From: CAG-390 sp003523225
Lineage (GTDB): Bacteria; Bacillota; Clostridia; Oscillospirales; CAG-272
Direction of reading: 5' to 3'
DNA length: 64,000 nucleotides
Assembly (NCBI GenBank): GCA_902461815.1
Contig: CABPZE010000003.1
Coordinates: 1 to 64,000 of the forward strand
The number at the start of each line of letters is the position of its first letter. The first letter of the stretch is position 1. Made by a program: the position numbers and the translations under genes. The notes under the pieces are model-generated. The model ran no database searches, was not told where the DNA came from, and saw nothing but the letters and a program-made list of their open reading frames with translations. This document shows positions 7,876 through 15,880 of this stretch, piece by piece.

Positions 7876-8830
7876 CAGCTCCGGCACCTTTTTGGGTGCC
7901 GACGGACGGCTTAAGTACCTTCTGCGTTGGGGAGCGGAAAACGGTATCATTACAGACGCAGACCTCTCGCGACTCGGAACCGCCATGTACGGACTTACCG
8001 CCGACCTGTGCCGCCGCCGCACCGGGGGACGCAGCGGCTCGCTTCCTACCGAAGCGGTACAGGTGATGTATGAGTCGCTCGCCTACACTATCGGTCTTGA
8101 TATTGCCAATATCTCCTCGCCCCGCAAAGCGCTGAACACCCTGATGAGCGGCGGACCTGACGCCTCGCGCCGCAGCGGCAGACGCATGATCGAGAGAAAG
8201 CTCCAGCGCTCCTGCTTTTATCTTGGCAGGTCAATGAAATACCGCCTTGCCACCGACAACGAAACGTATGTACTGACGCTTGAGGGCGCGCTGAGAGGCT
8301 TTTTCCGCATTTACGATCCGGTATTTTCCGCGCATGAGCGGAAGATAGGCTGCGACTATCCCCTTGTCCTGCCGCCCGAGGGCTTACTCGGTATCGAATA
8401 CATAGAAGGATACACCCGCCGGCTTTACTTTGAAAGCCTGTTCTGCTCGGCTCTCGACCCGTATTTTCTTTTCCGCGCCGGGGAATTTTATGCCCCAAAC
8501 AGCCGCCGCGCTATTTACCCGATAATGCTTGCCGCGCTTGAAGCCCTGCTTCTTATCGGAACGGCGGGGATCAAGGCTGAGGAGCTTTCAAAGCCGGGCG
8601 CGCGCGCGGCTCTGCTGAGTCGTTTTTACGCGGCAGTATATTCCGACGGCAATTACCTGCAAAAGGCGGAGAAAATTGCGCGCTCCGCATCCGAACGCGC
8701 GCTTCAAGCCGCCGACGAAAACGAATTTCTTATCTTCCCCGCCGACCGCCCGGCGTTTTGCGGATATTGCCTTCGCGCCATGCAAAAAGCCGCTCCGGCA
8801 CTGCTTTGCATTGCCGGAGCGGCGGTATAG
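7841..8830 (+). CDS. DUF6179 family protein, partner of DUF6323
   Basis: A 329-residue protein, mostly alpha-helical, with no signal peptide. The region RGFFRIYDPVFSAHERKIGCDYPLVL (about residues 148-173, key residues YD, AH, DYPL) followed by GIEYIEGYTRRLYFE matches the conserved core of DUF6179. AAGGAG in GATGAAGGAGACGACG precedes the ATG at 7841 within the DUF6323 reading frame, so translation is likely coupled. I know of no assigned function; co-occurrence of the two DUFs in Clostridia argues for a two-protein complex. The 3' end contains the terminator of the convergent gene. Confidence 0.75.
   Translation: MTDLCLKDSFSDSSGTFLGADGRLKYLLRWGAENGIITDADLSRLGTAMYGLTADLCRRRTGGRSGSLPTEAVQVMYESLAYTIGLDIANISSPRKALNTLMSGGPDASRRSGRRMIERKLQRSCFYLGRSMKYRLATDNETYVLTLEGALRGFFRIYDPVFSAHERKIGCDYPLVLPPEGLLGIEYIEGYTRRLYFESLFCSALDPYFLFRAGEFYAPNSRRAIYPIMLAALEALLLIGTAGIKAEELSKPGARAALLSRFYAAVYSDGNYLQKAEKIARSASERALQAADENEFLIFPADRPAFCGYCLRAMQKAAPALLCIAGAAV
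8784..8823 (-). terminator. Intrinsic terminator of the solute-binding protein gene, inside DUF6179 coding DNA
   Basis: A perfect 12-bp stem (8789-8800 with 8812-8823, gccgctccggca) has an 11-nt loop and is followed on the minus strand by TTTTT. It lies 30 nt after the stop of the minus-strand gene, yet within codons of the convergent DUF6179 gene. Confidence 0.85.
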
Positions 8831-8854
8831 AGGCTTTCTCAGCTTACGCCGCTA

Positions 8855-10330
8855 TCACCTTGTATATGCGTCATTGACGCCCTCAAGATATTTACTCAGC
8901 ATTTTTGAGTTTGCAGCCTTACGCGAGCTCCACACGGTACGGTTATCCATCGCCTTGCGATAAAGCGTCTGCGTCAGGTCGTTCATCGTGATGCCGTAGA
9001 TGCGCCCAAGGTCAAAGGTAACGCCGTCGCGTATCATGTCATACATCACAGCGGTATCGCTGTCCTTGGCAAAGCGTATCTTCATCGTCACCTCAAAGAT
9101 CGCCGGAGTTGTGTAATTGTACGCCTCGTATGCCCAGCATTCAAGCACGGCAGAGGAAAGGTCGGCGCGCTCGGAATTTGCAATTATCCCGTAAAGCGTG
9201 AAGGGGTTGCCGGCGCAGGTGTAATAAGCATCCTGCTCGGAATCCCACTTCGGAGCGGGTACTACGCCGTATTCAAAGGTAACGTCTCCGAACTTCTTGA
9301 CCGCCGTGACCGCACGGTCGCAGTAAAAGAGAGCGCGTCCGGCTGTGAAAATGTTGGTACCACCTTTCCACATTCCGTCGTCCGAATCGTAAAAGACCTT
9401 GAATAGCTTTTCAAGCAGGCTCTGCGCCTTTTCGCTGAAATATGTTTCCGAGACTACAAGCGTCCCGTCCTCGTTCTTGTCGGTCGTGCGGAGGTTCGAG
9501 CCGTAAAACAGCGCGTCAATTGAAAGCTCCGGCAGGACAAACCCGAACTGATCTCCGTCGGATTTATTCTGGCTCGCGTCAAGATCGCGGTAAAAGTCGG
9601 AGGACATAGCGAACATATTGTCGACCGTCCACTCGTTGGCAGCTATCATGTCATACGGAGATTTAAGGTCTGCCCGCGTTCCGAGCAGCTCCTTATTGAA
9701 GAACACCGTGTACATCATGTAAAGCAGGTTGGTGGAAATATCGCCCGACACGAAGTAAAGCCTGCCGTTTACCGTGGCTTCCTTGGTCAGCAGCGCAGGC
9801 CACCACGGCTTTTCAAGGTCAAGATACTCGGTAGTCGCAAGGTCATAGCAAAAGCCGTTATAAGCGGCGTTTGCCATCGTCTGGCTGTATGCCGCCATAA
9901 TATCAAATGCGTGGTCGGAGGTTGAAAGGCTGGCGCTTACATAGTTGACATAGTCCTTCAGCTTGGAGTTGCGTCCCTCCTGCGGTATGAACTCCAGCTT
10001 TACCTTCATTCTGTCCTCAAGCGCAGCGTTGCGGCGTTTTATCGCTTCCTCGGTCTTGTCAAGCACCTCGCCCTCGCTTTCAATGAAAAATTCGGTATTC
10101 TCAACGTCGGACCAGTAAAGCACTCCCATCGTTTCGCCGCCGCAGTCAAGGCTGTCGGGAATCGAGAGCTTTTCGGCGGTATCCTCAGGTGTTTCCGTCA
10201 CGGTATCGGCAATTGCGGGAGCTTCGGTGGTAGTAGTCTCTCCGCTGCCGGTCTTAGCGCAAGCGACAGATGAGACAAGCAGTACCGCCACAAGCATCAA
10301 AGCCGCCGTTATCCGTGTAAATTTCATCAT
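8855..10330 (-). CDS. Extracellular solute-binding lipoprotein (family 1, sugar-type)
   Basis: A 491-residue lipoprotein. The signal peptide ends in lipobox SSVACAK (Cys about 24), followed by a Thr/Glu linker. The mature part has the sugar-SBP pattern: DIMAAYSQTMANAA, RLYFVSGDISTN, YTVFFNKELLG and FTAGRALFYCDRA. Such proteins deliver oligosaccharides or similar ligands to an ABC importer at the membrane surface. No permease or ATPase of that type is adjacent, so it is an orphan SBP or uses a remote permease. GGAGGC precedes the ATG, and the promoter lies at 10404-10432. It is a paralogue of the truncated SBP at 52003-53376. Confidence 0.85.
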   Translation of the reverse strand: MMKFTRITAALMLVAVLLVSSVACAKTGSGETTTTEAPAIADTVTETPEDTAEKLSIPDSLDCGGETMGVLYWSDVENTEFFIESEGEVLDKTEEAIKRRNAALEDRMKVKLEFIPQEGRNSKLKDYVNYVSASLSTSDHAFDIMAAYSQTMANAAYNGFCYDLATTEYLDLEKPWWPALLTKEATVNGRLYFVSGDISTNLLYMMYTVFFNKELLGTRADLKSPYDMIAANEWTVDNMFAMSSDFYRDLDASQNKSDGDQFGFVLPELSIDALFYGSNLRTTDKNEDGTLVVSETYFSEKAQSLLEKLFKVFYDSDDGMWKGGTNIFTAGRALFYCDRAVTAVKKFGDVTFEYGVVPAPKWDSEQDAYYTCAGNPFTLYGIIANSERADLSSAVLECWAYEAYNYTTPAIFEVTMKIRFAKDSDTAVMYDMIRDGVTFDLGRIYGITMNDLTQTLYRKAMDNRTVWSSRKAANSKMLSKYLEGVNDAYTR

Positions 10331-10403
10331 TGTAATTGCCTCCGGTTGTCTGATTTTTATTTCGGTCGCATCTCATCATTCGGATGTCACACCGCTATAA
10401 AAA

Positions 10404-10432
10404 ATTATACTATATCTTTTTGCGTTTGTAAA
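10404..10432 (-). promoter_or_regulatory. Sigma-A promoter of the solute-binding protein gene
   Basis: On the minus strand: TTTACA (10432-10427), 17-bp spacer, TATAAT (10409-10404). Confidence 0.8.
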
Positions 10433-10497
10433 TACTTTTTGTGCATTTTCCACCGCAACATTGACGCGCAAAGGTCACTAAATAAACCCCCGGTTGA

Positions 10498-10526
10498 TTG
10501 ACATATACAGTGGCTTGTGATATAAT
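10498..10526 (+). promoter_or_regulatory. Sigma-A promoter of the ABC exporter operon
   Basis: TTGACA (10498-10503), 17-bp spacer ending in TGTGA, TATAAT (10521-10526). Transcription should begin near 10533, which rules out the in-frame TTG at 10532 as a start codon. Confidence 0.88.
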
Positions 10527-10576
10527 CTTATTTGTTCAATTTTATCAATCATTATAAAAAAATATTCGGTGTACTT

Positions 10577-12502
10577 ATGAATAAGAAAACAAAGAAAGCT
10601 CCCAAGGACAGCGCTATCCGCCGCGAGGCGGGGACGGGCAAGCTGCTTTGGGAATTTATGCGCGGTTCGAAGCTGTATTTTCTCGCCGGGATCATCGCTT
10701 CCCTCGCCGTGACCGGAACAGACATATTGAACCCTCAGCTTATCCGGTTTACCGTGGACTCGGTAATAGGCGGAGAGCCCTCAAGCCTGCCCGCATATGC
10801 CCGTGTTATCGTTGACGCGCTGGGCGGAGCTGACGCCATACGCGCCAATCTTGCCATAATCGCAATTGCAATAATCGTAATAGCGTTTTTCTCCGCCATC
10901 TGCCGCTATCTGCAGCGCATCCTCAACACCAAGGCAGCCGAAACGCTGGTCGAGCATATGCGCAATATGCTTTACGAAAAGATCCAGCGCCTGCCATTTG
11001 CGTGGCATATGAAAAACAAGACCGGAGACATCATTCAGCGCTGCACCTCTGACGTGGATATGGTAAAGAACTTCCTCTCGGAGCAGCTTGTCTCTATCAT
11101 CATGATAATCATACGCGTCGGGCTGTCGCTCACGGCGATGTACAGCATGGACGTAAAGCTTGCCGTTGCGGCAACGGTGTCCCTGCCCGTCATTCTGATA
11201 TACTCCGCCGTTTTCGGCAGAAAGATAGGCGAGAGCTTCAAGGAATGCGACGAGGCGGAGGGTGCGCTGTCCTCCGTGGCACAGGAGAACCTTACCGGAG
11301 TGCGCGTGGTGCGTGCCTTCGGCAGGGAAAAATACGAGCGCGACCGGTTTGCCGCGCAGAACAAAAAATATGTCTCTCTGTCGCTCAGACTTTCAAAATA
11401 TCTCTCGGCTTTCTGGGGGATGGGCGACTTCATCTCCGGGCTTCAGGTAATGCTTATCATTGCGCTTGGCGTATTTGCCTGCCTTGACGGCAGACTGAGC
11501 GCCGGCTCATTTATCGCCTTTGTCACCTACAACTCGATGCTTGCGTGGCCGATGCGCAGGCTTGGCAGAATGATATCCGAGATGAGCAAGGCGGGGATCT
11601 CCATCGGTCGTCTTGGCTATATACTCAACTCCGAGCCGGAGCATGACCGTCCCGACGCCTGCGAGCCTGACATGAGGCAGGATATCGTGTTTGACGACGT
11701 AAGCTTTGCCTACGACGGCTGTCCCGAGCTGCTCTCTCACATTTCCCTTACCGTTCCTGCCGGAAGCACAGTGGGCATCCTCGGCGGAACAGGCTCGGGC
11801 AAATCCACCCTTGTTCACCTGCTTGGCAGGCTTTATGAGCTTCCGGAGGACGGAAGCGGCGGACGGATCACAATAGGCGGCGTAAACATTGCAGATATCC
11901 GCGCGTCGTATCTGCGCCGCAACATAGGAATAGTGCTTCAGGAGCCGTACCTTTTCTCACGCTCGATAGCAGACAATATCGCTATGGCAAACGAAGGCAT
12001 AAGCATGGAGGATATACGCGAGGCGGCGCGCGTTGCCTGCCTTGACGATACCGTTTCAGGATTCTCCGAGGGATATGACACCTTTGTCGGCGAGCGCGGC
12101 GTGACCCTTTCGGGCGGTCAGAAACAGCGCACGGCTATCGCGCGCATGCTGACCGAAAAAGCGCCCATAATGATATTTGACGATTCCCTGTCCGCCGTCG
12201 ACGCCGAAACCGACGCAAAAATACGCGCCGCGCTGTCAGAAAAGCTGGGCGGCTCGACAGTATTCCTTATCTCGCACCGCACCGCGACGCTTATGAGCGC
12301 CGACCGGATAGTGGTGCTTGACCACGGCAGGATAGCAGAATGCGGAACTCACGACGAGCTTATGAAGCTTGAAAACGGAATATACCGCCGTATATTCAAT
12401 ATACAAATGACAGATCCGGATGATACGGATAGCGATACGGATAATAATACGGAAGCTGCTTCCGCAAGCAGCGACAGCACCGGAAAGGAGGTGCTGGCAT
12501 GA
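10577..12502 (+). CDS. ABC exporter half-transporter, degenerate-site subunit
   Basis: A 641-residue multidrug/lipid-type ABC exporter subunit: six-helix membrane domain (about 25-325), then a nucleotide-binding domain. Walker A is GGTGSGKST, the signature is LSGGQKQR (about 511) and Walker B is IMIFDDSLSAVD (Asp535-Asp536). The residue after the Walker B Asp is Asp, not the catalytic Glu, as in the degenerate subunit of heterodimeric exporters (TM287, BmrC type). The Asp/Thr-rich tail (DPDDTDSDTDNN) is an addition. I chose the ATG at 10577 because it is the first start after the promoter; its ribosome site is weak. ATGA overlap couples it to the partner gene. The substrate is unknown. Confidence 0.9.
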   Translation: MNKKTKKAPKDSAIRREAGTGKLLWEFMRGSKLYFLAGIIASLAVTGTDILNPQLIRFTVDSVIGGEPSSLPAYARVIVDALGGADAIRANLAIIAIAIIVIAFFSAICRYLQRILNTKAAETLVEHMRNMLYEKIQRLPFAWHMKNKTGDIIQRCTSDVDMVKNFLSEQLVSIIMIIIRVGLSLTAMYSMDVKLAVAATVSLPVILIYSAVFGRKIGESFKECDEAEGALSSVAQENLTGVRVVRAFGREKYERDRFAAQNKKYVSLSLRLSKYLSAFWGMGDFISGLQVMLIIALGVFACLDGRLSAGSFIAFVTYNSMLAWPMRRLGRMISEMSKAGISIGRLGYILNSEPEHDRPDACEPDMRQDIVFDDVSFAYDGCPELLSHISLTVPAGSTVGILGGTGSGKSTLVHLLGRLYELPEDGSGGRITIGGVNIADIRASYLRRNIGIVLQEPYLFSRSIADNIAMANEGISMEDIREAARVACLDDTVSGFSEGYDTFVGERGVTLSGGQKQRTAIARMLTEKAPIMIFDDSLSAVDAETDAKIRAALSEKLGGSTVFLISHRTATLMSADRIVVLDHGRIAECGTHDELMKLENGIYRRIFNIQMTDPDDTDSDTDNNTEAASASSDSTGKEVLA

Positions 12503-14355
12503 GTCAGACAGAAGTAAAAACAAACCAAGGATCAACCAAAAAGAAAAAAGACGACGCCGGTGTCCGTCTGCCCTGGTTCGGCATAAAAAGGATACTGCCC
12601 TTTCTTAAGCGCTACCGCCGTCAGATAATACTTATGGCGCTGTTCGGAGTCGTCGGCAGTGCGGTGGATATCGTCATCCCGCTTTTTCAGAGCTATGCCA
12701 TCAACAACTACATAGTGACCGGAGTCCTTGACACCCTGCCCTACTTCATAGGGCTTTACCTGCTTACCCTTACGGTGCAGATAAGCGCCAACTGCTTTAC
12801 CACCTACACCGCGTCCTGCGTGGAATACCGCGTGGGTCACGACCTCAAGCAGGCGTGCTTTGACCACCTTCAGACACTCTCCTTCTCGTATTTCAATCAG
12901 AACAGCGTGGGATATGTTCACGCCCGTATAATGAGCGACACAGCACGAATTGGAGAGCTGGTATCATGGTCCTTCATGGACGCGATATGGAATATCTCCT
13001 ACATCGCAGGCGCGGTGTTTGTGATGCTGAAGATAAACTGGAAGCTCGCGCTTGCCGTAATTGCGGTAGTTCCGATCGCGGCACTGCTCATTGCCTTTTC
13101 CCTCAACAAGCTGACCGCCCTCAACCGGGCAATACGCGAGATGAACTCGCGCATATCGGGCGATTACAACGAGGGGATCGCCGGAGCCAAGACCATCAAA
13201 ACGCTGGTGGTCGAGGACAAAATGGTCGCGGAATTTGAAGCCGATACAGGCAAGATGAAAAAGACCTCGGTTCACGCTTCCCGCTTCCGCGGTCTGCTTT
13301 TCTCCTCGGTATCCTTCTTTTCATACGTTGCGCTGGCTCTGGTGCTCTGGCGCGGCGGAATTATCACAATGAAGCAGGCAATGGGTATAGGCACTCTTTC
13401 CGCGTTCATGTCATACGCACAGGGGCTGATGGACCCACTGCTCTGGATAATCGACGCGTTTTCGAGCCTGATAAACACACAGGTCAATATTGAGCGCGTC
13501 ACCCGGCTTATCGACACCGCCTCGGATGTTACCGACACTCCCGCCGTCATCGAAAAGTACGGCGACACCTTCTCGCCAAAGCGCGAAAACTGGGAGCCTC
13601 TTAACGGCGACATTGAATTTGACGATGTGACCTTTAAGTATCCCGACGGCGATGAAACGGTGCTTGAGCATTTTTCACTGCGCGTCCCGTGCGGCACGCT
13701 TGTCGCCATTGTCGGCGAGACCGGAGCGGGAAAGTCCACGCTTGTAAATCTTGTCTGCCGGTTTTACGAGCCGACAGAGGGGCGGGTGCTTATCGACGGC
13801 AGGGATGCGCGTGAGCGCTCACAGCTATGGCTGCACTCGAATATCGGATATGTGCTTCAGTCGCCTCATCTTTTTTCGGGCAGTGTGCGGGAAAACCTGC
13901 GCTACGGCAAGCCCGACGCGACGGATGAGGAGATAAACGCCGCGCTTGCCACCGTCTCAGCCGACGCCGTGGTCGCCCGTATGGACAAGGGGCTTGACAG
14001 CGAGGTCGGCGAGGGCGGAGACCTGCTATCGACCGGAGAAAAGCAGCTGCTTTCCTTTGCGCGCGCCATAATTGCCGACCCGCGTATACTGGTGCTTGAC
14101 GAGGCGACCTCCTCGGTCGATACCATCACCGAGCAGATAATACAGAACGCCATCGGCAAGGTCACAGCGGGACGCACCTCATTTATCATAGCCCACCGCC
14201 TTTCCACCGTCCGCGACGCAGATGTTATTATCGTTGTGAGGGACGGAAAGATAGTCGAACAGGGCAAGCACGGCGAGCTTATGCGGAAAAAGGGCTATTA
14301 TTACAGCCTTTACACCAGACAGTACGAAAAGGAAGCCGTGGAAGGCATACTCTGA
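12499..14355 (+). CDS. ABC exporter half-transporter, catalytic subunit
   Basis: A 618-residue partner of the preceding subunit. The membrane domain covers about 30-330. Walker A is GETGAGKST, Walker B is ILVLDEATSSVD with canonical Glu535, and the H-loop is IIAHRLSTV. Its signature motif is LSTGEKQ instead of LSGGQ. In a heterodimer that altered signature would face the Glu-less Walker B of the other subunit, giving one active and one degenerate ATP site. AAGGAGGTG precedes the ATG, and the start overlaps the upstream stop (ATGA). No adjacent gene points to the cargo. Confidence 0.9.
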   Translation: MSQTEVKTNQGSTKKKKDDAGVRLPWFGIKRILPFLKRYRRQIILMALFGVVGSAVDIVIPLFQSYAINNYIVTGVLDTLPYFIGLYLLTLTVQISANCFTTYTASCVEYRVGHDLKQACFDHLQTLSFSYFNQNSVGYVHARIMSDTARIGELVSWSFMDAIWNISYIAGAVFVMLKINWKLALAVIAVVPIAALLIAFSLNKLTALNRAIREMNSRISGDYNEGIAGAKTIKTLVVEDKMVAEFEADTGKMKKTSVHASRFRGLLFSSVSFFSYVALALVLWRGGIITMKQAMGIGTLSAFMSYAQGLMDPLLWIIDAFSSLINTQVNIERVTRLIDTASDVTDTPAVIEKYGDTFSPKRENWEPLNGDIEFDDVTFKYPDGDETVLEHFSLRVPCGTLVAIVGETGAGKSTLVNLVCRFYEPTEGRVLIDGRDARERSQLWLHSNIGYVLQSPHLFSGSVRENLRYGKPDATDEEINAALATVSADAVVARMDKGLDSEVGEGGDLLSTGEKQLLSFARAIIADPRILVLDEATSSVDTITEQIIQNAIGKVTAGRTSFIIAHRLSTVRDADVIIVVRDGKIVEQGKHGELMRKKGYYYSLYTRQYEKEAVEGIL

Positions 14356-14454
14356 TTCCGAAAAACGCCTCCCCAAGAACGTGCAAAATTAGCGGAGAAA
14401 TCAAAAATTATTTTTCCATATGGCACAGATTTGCTTCGCAGTAAACAAATAAAA

Positions 14455-14487
14455 CCCCAACAGATATTATCTCAAAGTCTGTTGGGG
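14455..14487. terminator. Bidirectional terminator between ABC operon and DUF4304 gene
   Basis: A 10-bp stem ccccaacaga with tctgttgggg. On the minus strand it is followed by TTTTATTTG; on the plus strand by cttaatt. It lies 10 bp after the DUF4304 stop. Confidence 0.8.
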
Positions 14488-14497
14488 CTTAATTATG

Positions 14498-14962
14498 TTA
14501 AAAGTTATCTAAGATAAACTGCTTCACAACCAATGTAGTTGCAAAAAACTCGCGTGAAGGAACAGGATCTGCATCGTAATCAACCAAACCAGCTCTCCGC
14601 TTTTCTAAAGGATTTCGTTTATCCCATTCCATAAACGCAATCAATCGTTCTTTGATTAAAGATTTGTTTGTCCATTCTTCACACCAATCGTCAAATTTGC
14701 TTACCACTTCTTCAGGCGTTGAAGGCTCAATTTCAAGCATAAAATGACCATAAACGTCGTCGCAGGGCATTAGAGCGTTGATGAAAATTCCCGGGCGGAT
14801 ATAATAATCTTCCTTTGAATATGAGCTACCTTGGATATAAAAGCAGAGGGTAAATTCACCCGTATCTTTCGTCCATCGCTTATTCTTCTTCTTAAATCCT
14901 TTTGCCTTCAAATATGACTTCGCATATTCAATCAACTGCTCTTCGGGTAAAACATGTTTCAT
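14498..14962 (-). CDS. DUF4304-like protein, AT-rich
   Basis: A 154-residue soluble protein. The N-terminal half reads LKAKGFKKKNKRWTKDTGEF, then FYIQGSSYSKEDYYIRPGIFINA. This matches the DUF4304 plan (long-K-x-GF-K-K, W-t-r-d, Q-x-S-x-y-s, y-y-i-x-x-G-i). Function is unknown; DUF4304 genes are often scattered accessory genes. The coding DNA is visibly richer in A+T than its neighbours, and a palindromic repeat sits directly upstream (15057-15178), both hinting at recent acquisition. CAGGAGGT precedes the ATG. It has its own terminator at 14455-14487. Confidence in the frame is high, in the family moderate. Confidence 0.72.
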   Translation of the reverse strand: MKHVLPEEQLIEYAKSYLKAKGFKKKNKRWTKDTGEFTLCFYIQGSSYSKEDYYIRPGIFINALMPCDDVYGHFMLEIEPSTPEEVVSKFDDWCEEWTNKSLIKERLIAFMEWDKRNPLEKRRAGLVDYDADPVPSREFFATTLVVKQFILDNF

Positions 14963-15056
14963 TAGTTACCTCCTGTTTTATCGCCAGTTTCGCCTTTGTA
15001 TTACAAAGGCATAGGGCAAAGCCCATACCCCTAAAGATGAACGAGCGCATCCAAAG

Positions 15057-15178
15057 GCTCCCTTGTGTAAAGGGAGCTGTCGCGTTAGCGACTGAGGGAT
15101 TGTTTCCTGCTATTTTGGGCTTTTTTACAATCCCTCCGTCAGCCTTCGGCTGCCACCTCCCTTTACACAAGGGAGGCT
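15057..15178. repeat. Palindromic intergenic repeat (two inverted arms)
   Basis: The left arm ctcccttgtgtaaagggag, with a small inner hairpin and gagggattgt, is mirrored by acaatccctc and ctccctttacacaagggag on the right, separated by about 22 nt. The whole can fold into one long stem with side hairpins. One arm recurs at 38023-38075. This sequence type (ctcccttgtgtaaaggga...gagggattgt) is familiar to me from intergenic repeats of gut Clostridia. Confidence 0.8.
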
Positions 15179-15204
15179 TTTTGTTAGTCCCATTATAATA
15201 CAAA

Positions 15205-15232
15205 TCGGCAGAGAAAACAAGTTCTCTGCCGA
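15205..15232. terminator. Hairpin of uncertain role
   Basis: An 11-bp stem tcggcagagaa with ttctctgccga and a 6-nt loop. No gene ends close by; on the minus strand a short T-rich run follows, but transcripts from ruvX should already have stopped at 15298. Confidence 0.35.
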
Positions 15233-15297
15233 AATTTATGTGCCTGCCTATTTCTCCGCTAAGAATGCAGAGAGAAGCACAATAGCTTATATCAAAA

Positions 15298-15323
15298 CGG
15301 GCTGCCGCAGTTGCGGCAGCCCG
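15298..15323 (-). terminator. Intrinsic terminator of the egsA-CPBP-ruvX operon
   Basis: A 12-bp GC-rich stem (cgggctgccgca with tgcggcagcccg), followed on the minus strand by TTTTGAT, 75 nt after the ruvX stop. Confidence 0.8.
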
Positions 15324-15397
15324 TCAGTGTCTTCATATGTCTTTATATTAAGTAAAGCGGTACTCAACGCGCCAAATGCAAACCAAGCGCTCGGATC

Positions 15398-15880
15398 TTA
15401 CAGGGCGCTGCTTCCCATCTCGTTTTTCAGCCTGTCGAGCGTGTTCTGAAGAATTATCTCCGCCGAAAGCGAGTCGATGACTCCCTTCCTTTTTTTTCCG
15501 CGCGTGTCGGTCTCGTTAAGATACCGTGAGGCTGCCACGGTGGTCAGCCTTTCGTCTGTCATAGCAACGGGAATACCCGCCGCCCCGGCAAGCAGTCCGG
15601 CAAATTCACGGCAGCGGTCGGCGCGCGCGCCCTCGCTTCCGTCCATATTCCGGGGAAGCCCTACGACTGCGGCAACAGCGCCCCTCTCGGCTGCCGTCCT
15701 TGCGACGGCGGCGGCAGTGGCGGCAATTCCGCCCGGGCTTATCGTGCCGATGCCCGAGGCAAGAAAACGGCTCTCGTCCGAAAGCGCAAGCCCCGTTCTG
15801 CGGTCGCCGAAATCAACGGCAAGTATGCGTCCGCGCGTGCCGGCAAGCTCGCCCACCGGAACTATCTTACCCTCACTCAT
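15398..15880 (-). CDS. ruvX: RuvX/YqgF Holliday-junction resolvase-like nuclease
   Basis: A 160-residue protein with the RNase H-like fold of YqgF/RuvX, implicated in 16S rRNA 5'-end processing and Holliday junction resolution. Key segments are ILAVDFGDRRTGLALSD (metal-binding Asp), VVGLPRNMDGSEGARA, TDERLTTVAASRYL and the final IDSLSAEIILQNTLD with its Asp/Glu. The length matches the family (about 140-160) with a short N-terminal extension. AAGGAGGCGACTGT precedes the ATG. The start overlaps the stop of the upstream CPBP gene by 4 bp (ATGA), so the two are translated together. Confidence 0.92.
   Translation of the reverse strand: MSEGKIVPVGELAGTRGRILAVDFGDRRTGLALSDESRFLASGIGTISPGGIAATAAAVARTAAERGAVAAVVGLPRNMDGSEGARADRCREFAGLLAGAAGIPVAMTDERLTTVAASRYLNETDTRGKKRKGVIDSLSAEIILQNTLDRLKNEMGSSAL

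Larger units (their letters stand above)
14963..15397. other. Gene-free stretch with palindromic repeats and hairpins
   Basis: 435 bp hold a perfect 17-bp palindrome (14993-15009, cctttgta/t/tacaaagg), a large palindromic repeat unit (15057-15178), a hairpin at 15205-15232 and the ruvX terminator at 15298-15323. I see no gene. Confidence 0.6.

Noticed and set aside
10532..10576. TTG at 10532 as start of the first ABC subunit
   Set aside because: It coincides with the predicted start of transcription, so no ribosome site could precede it; the ATG at 10577 is used.
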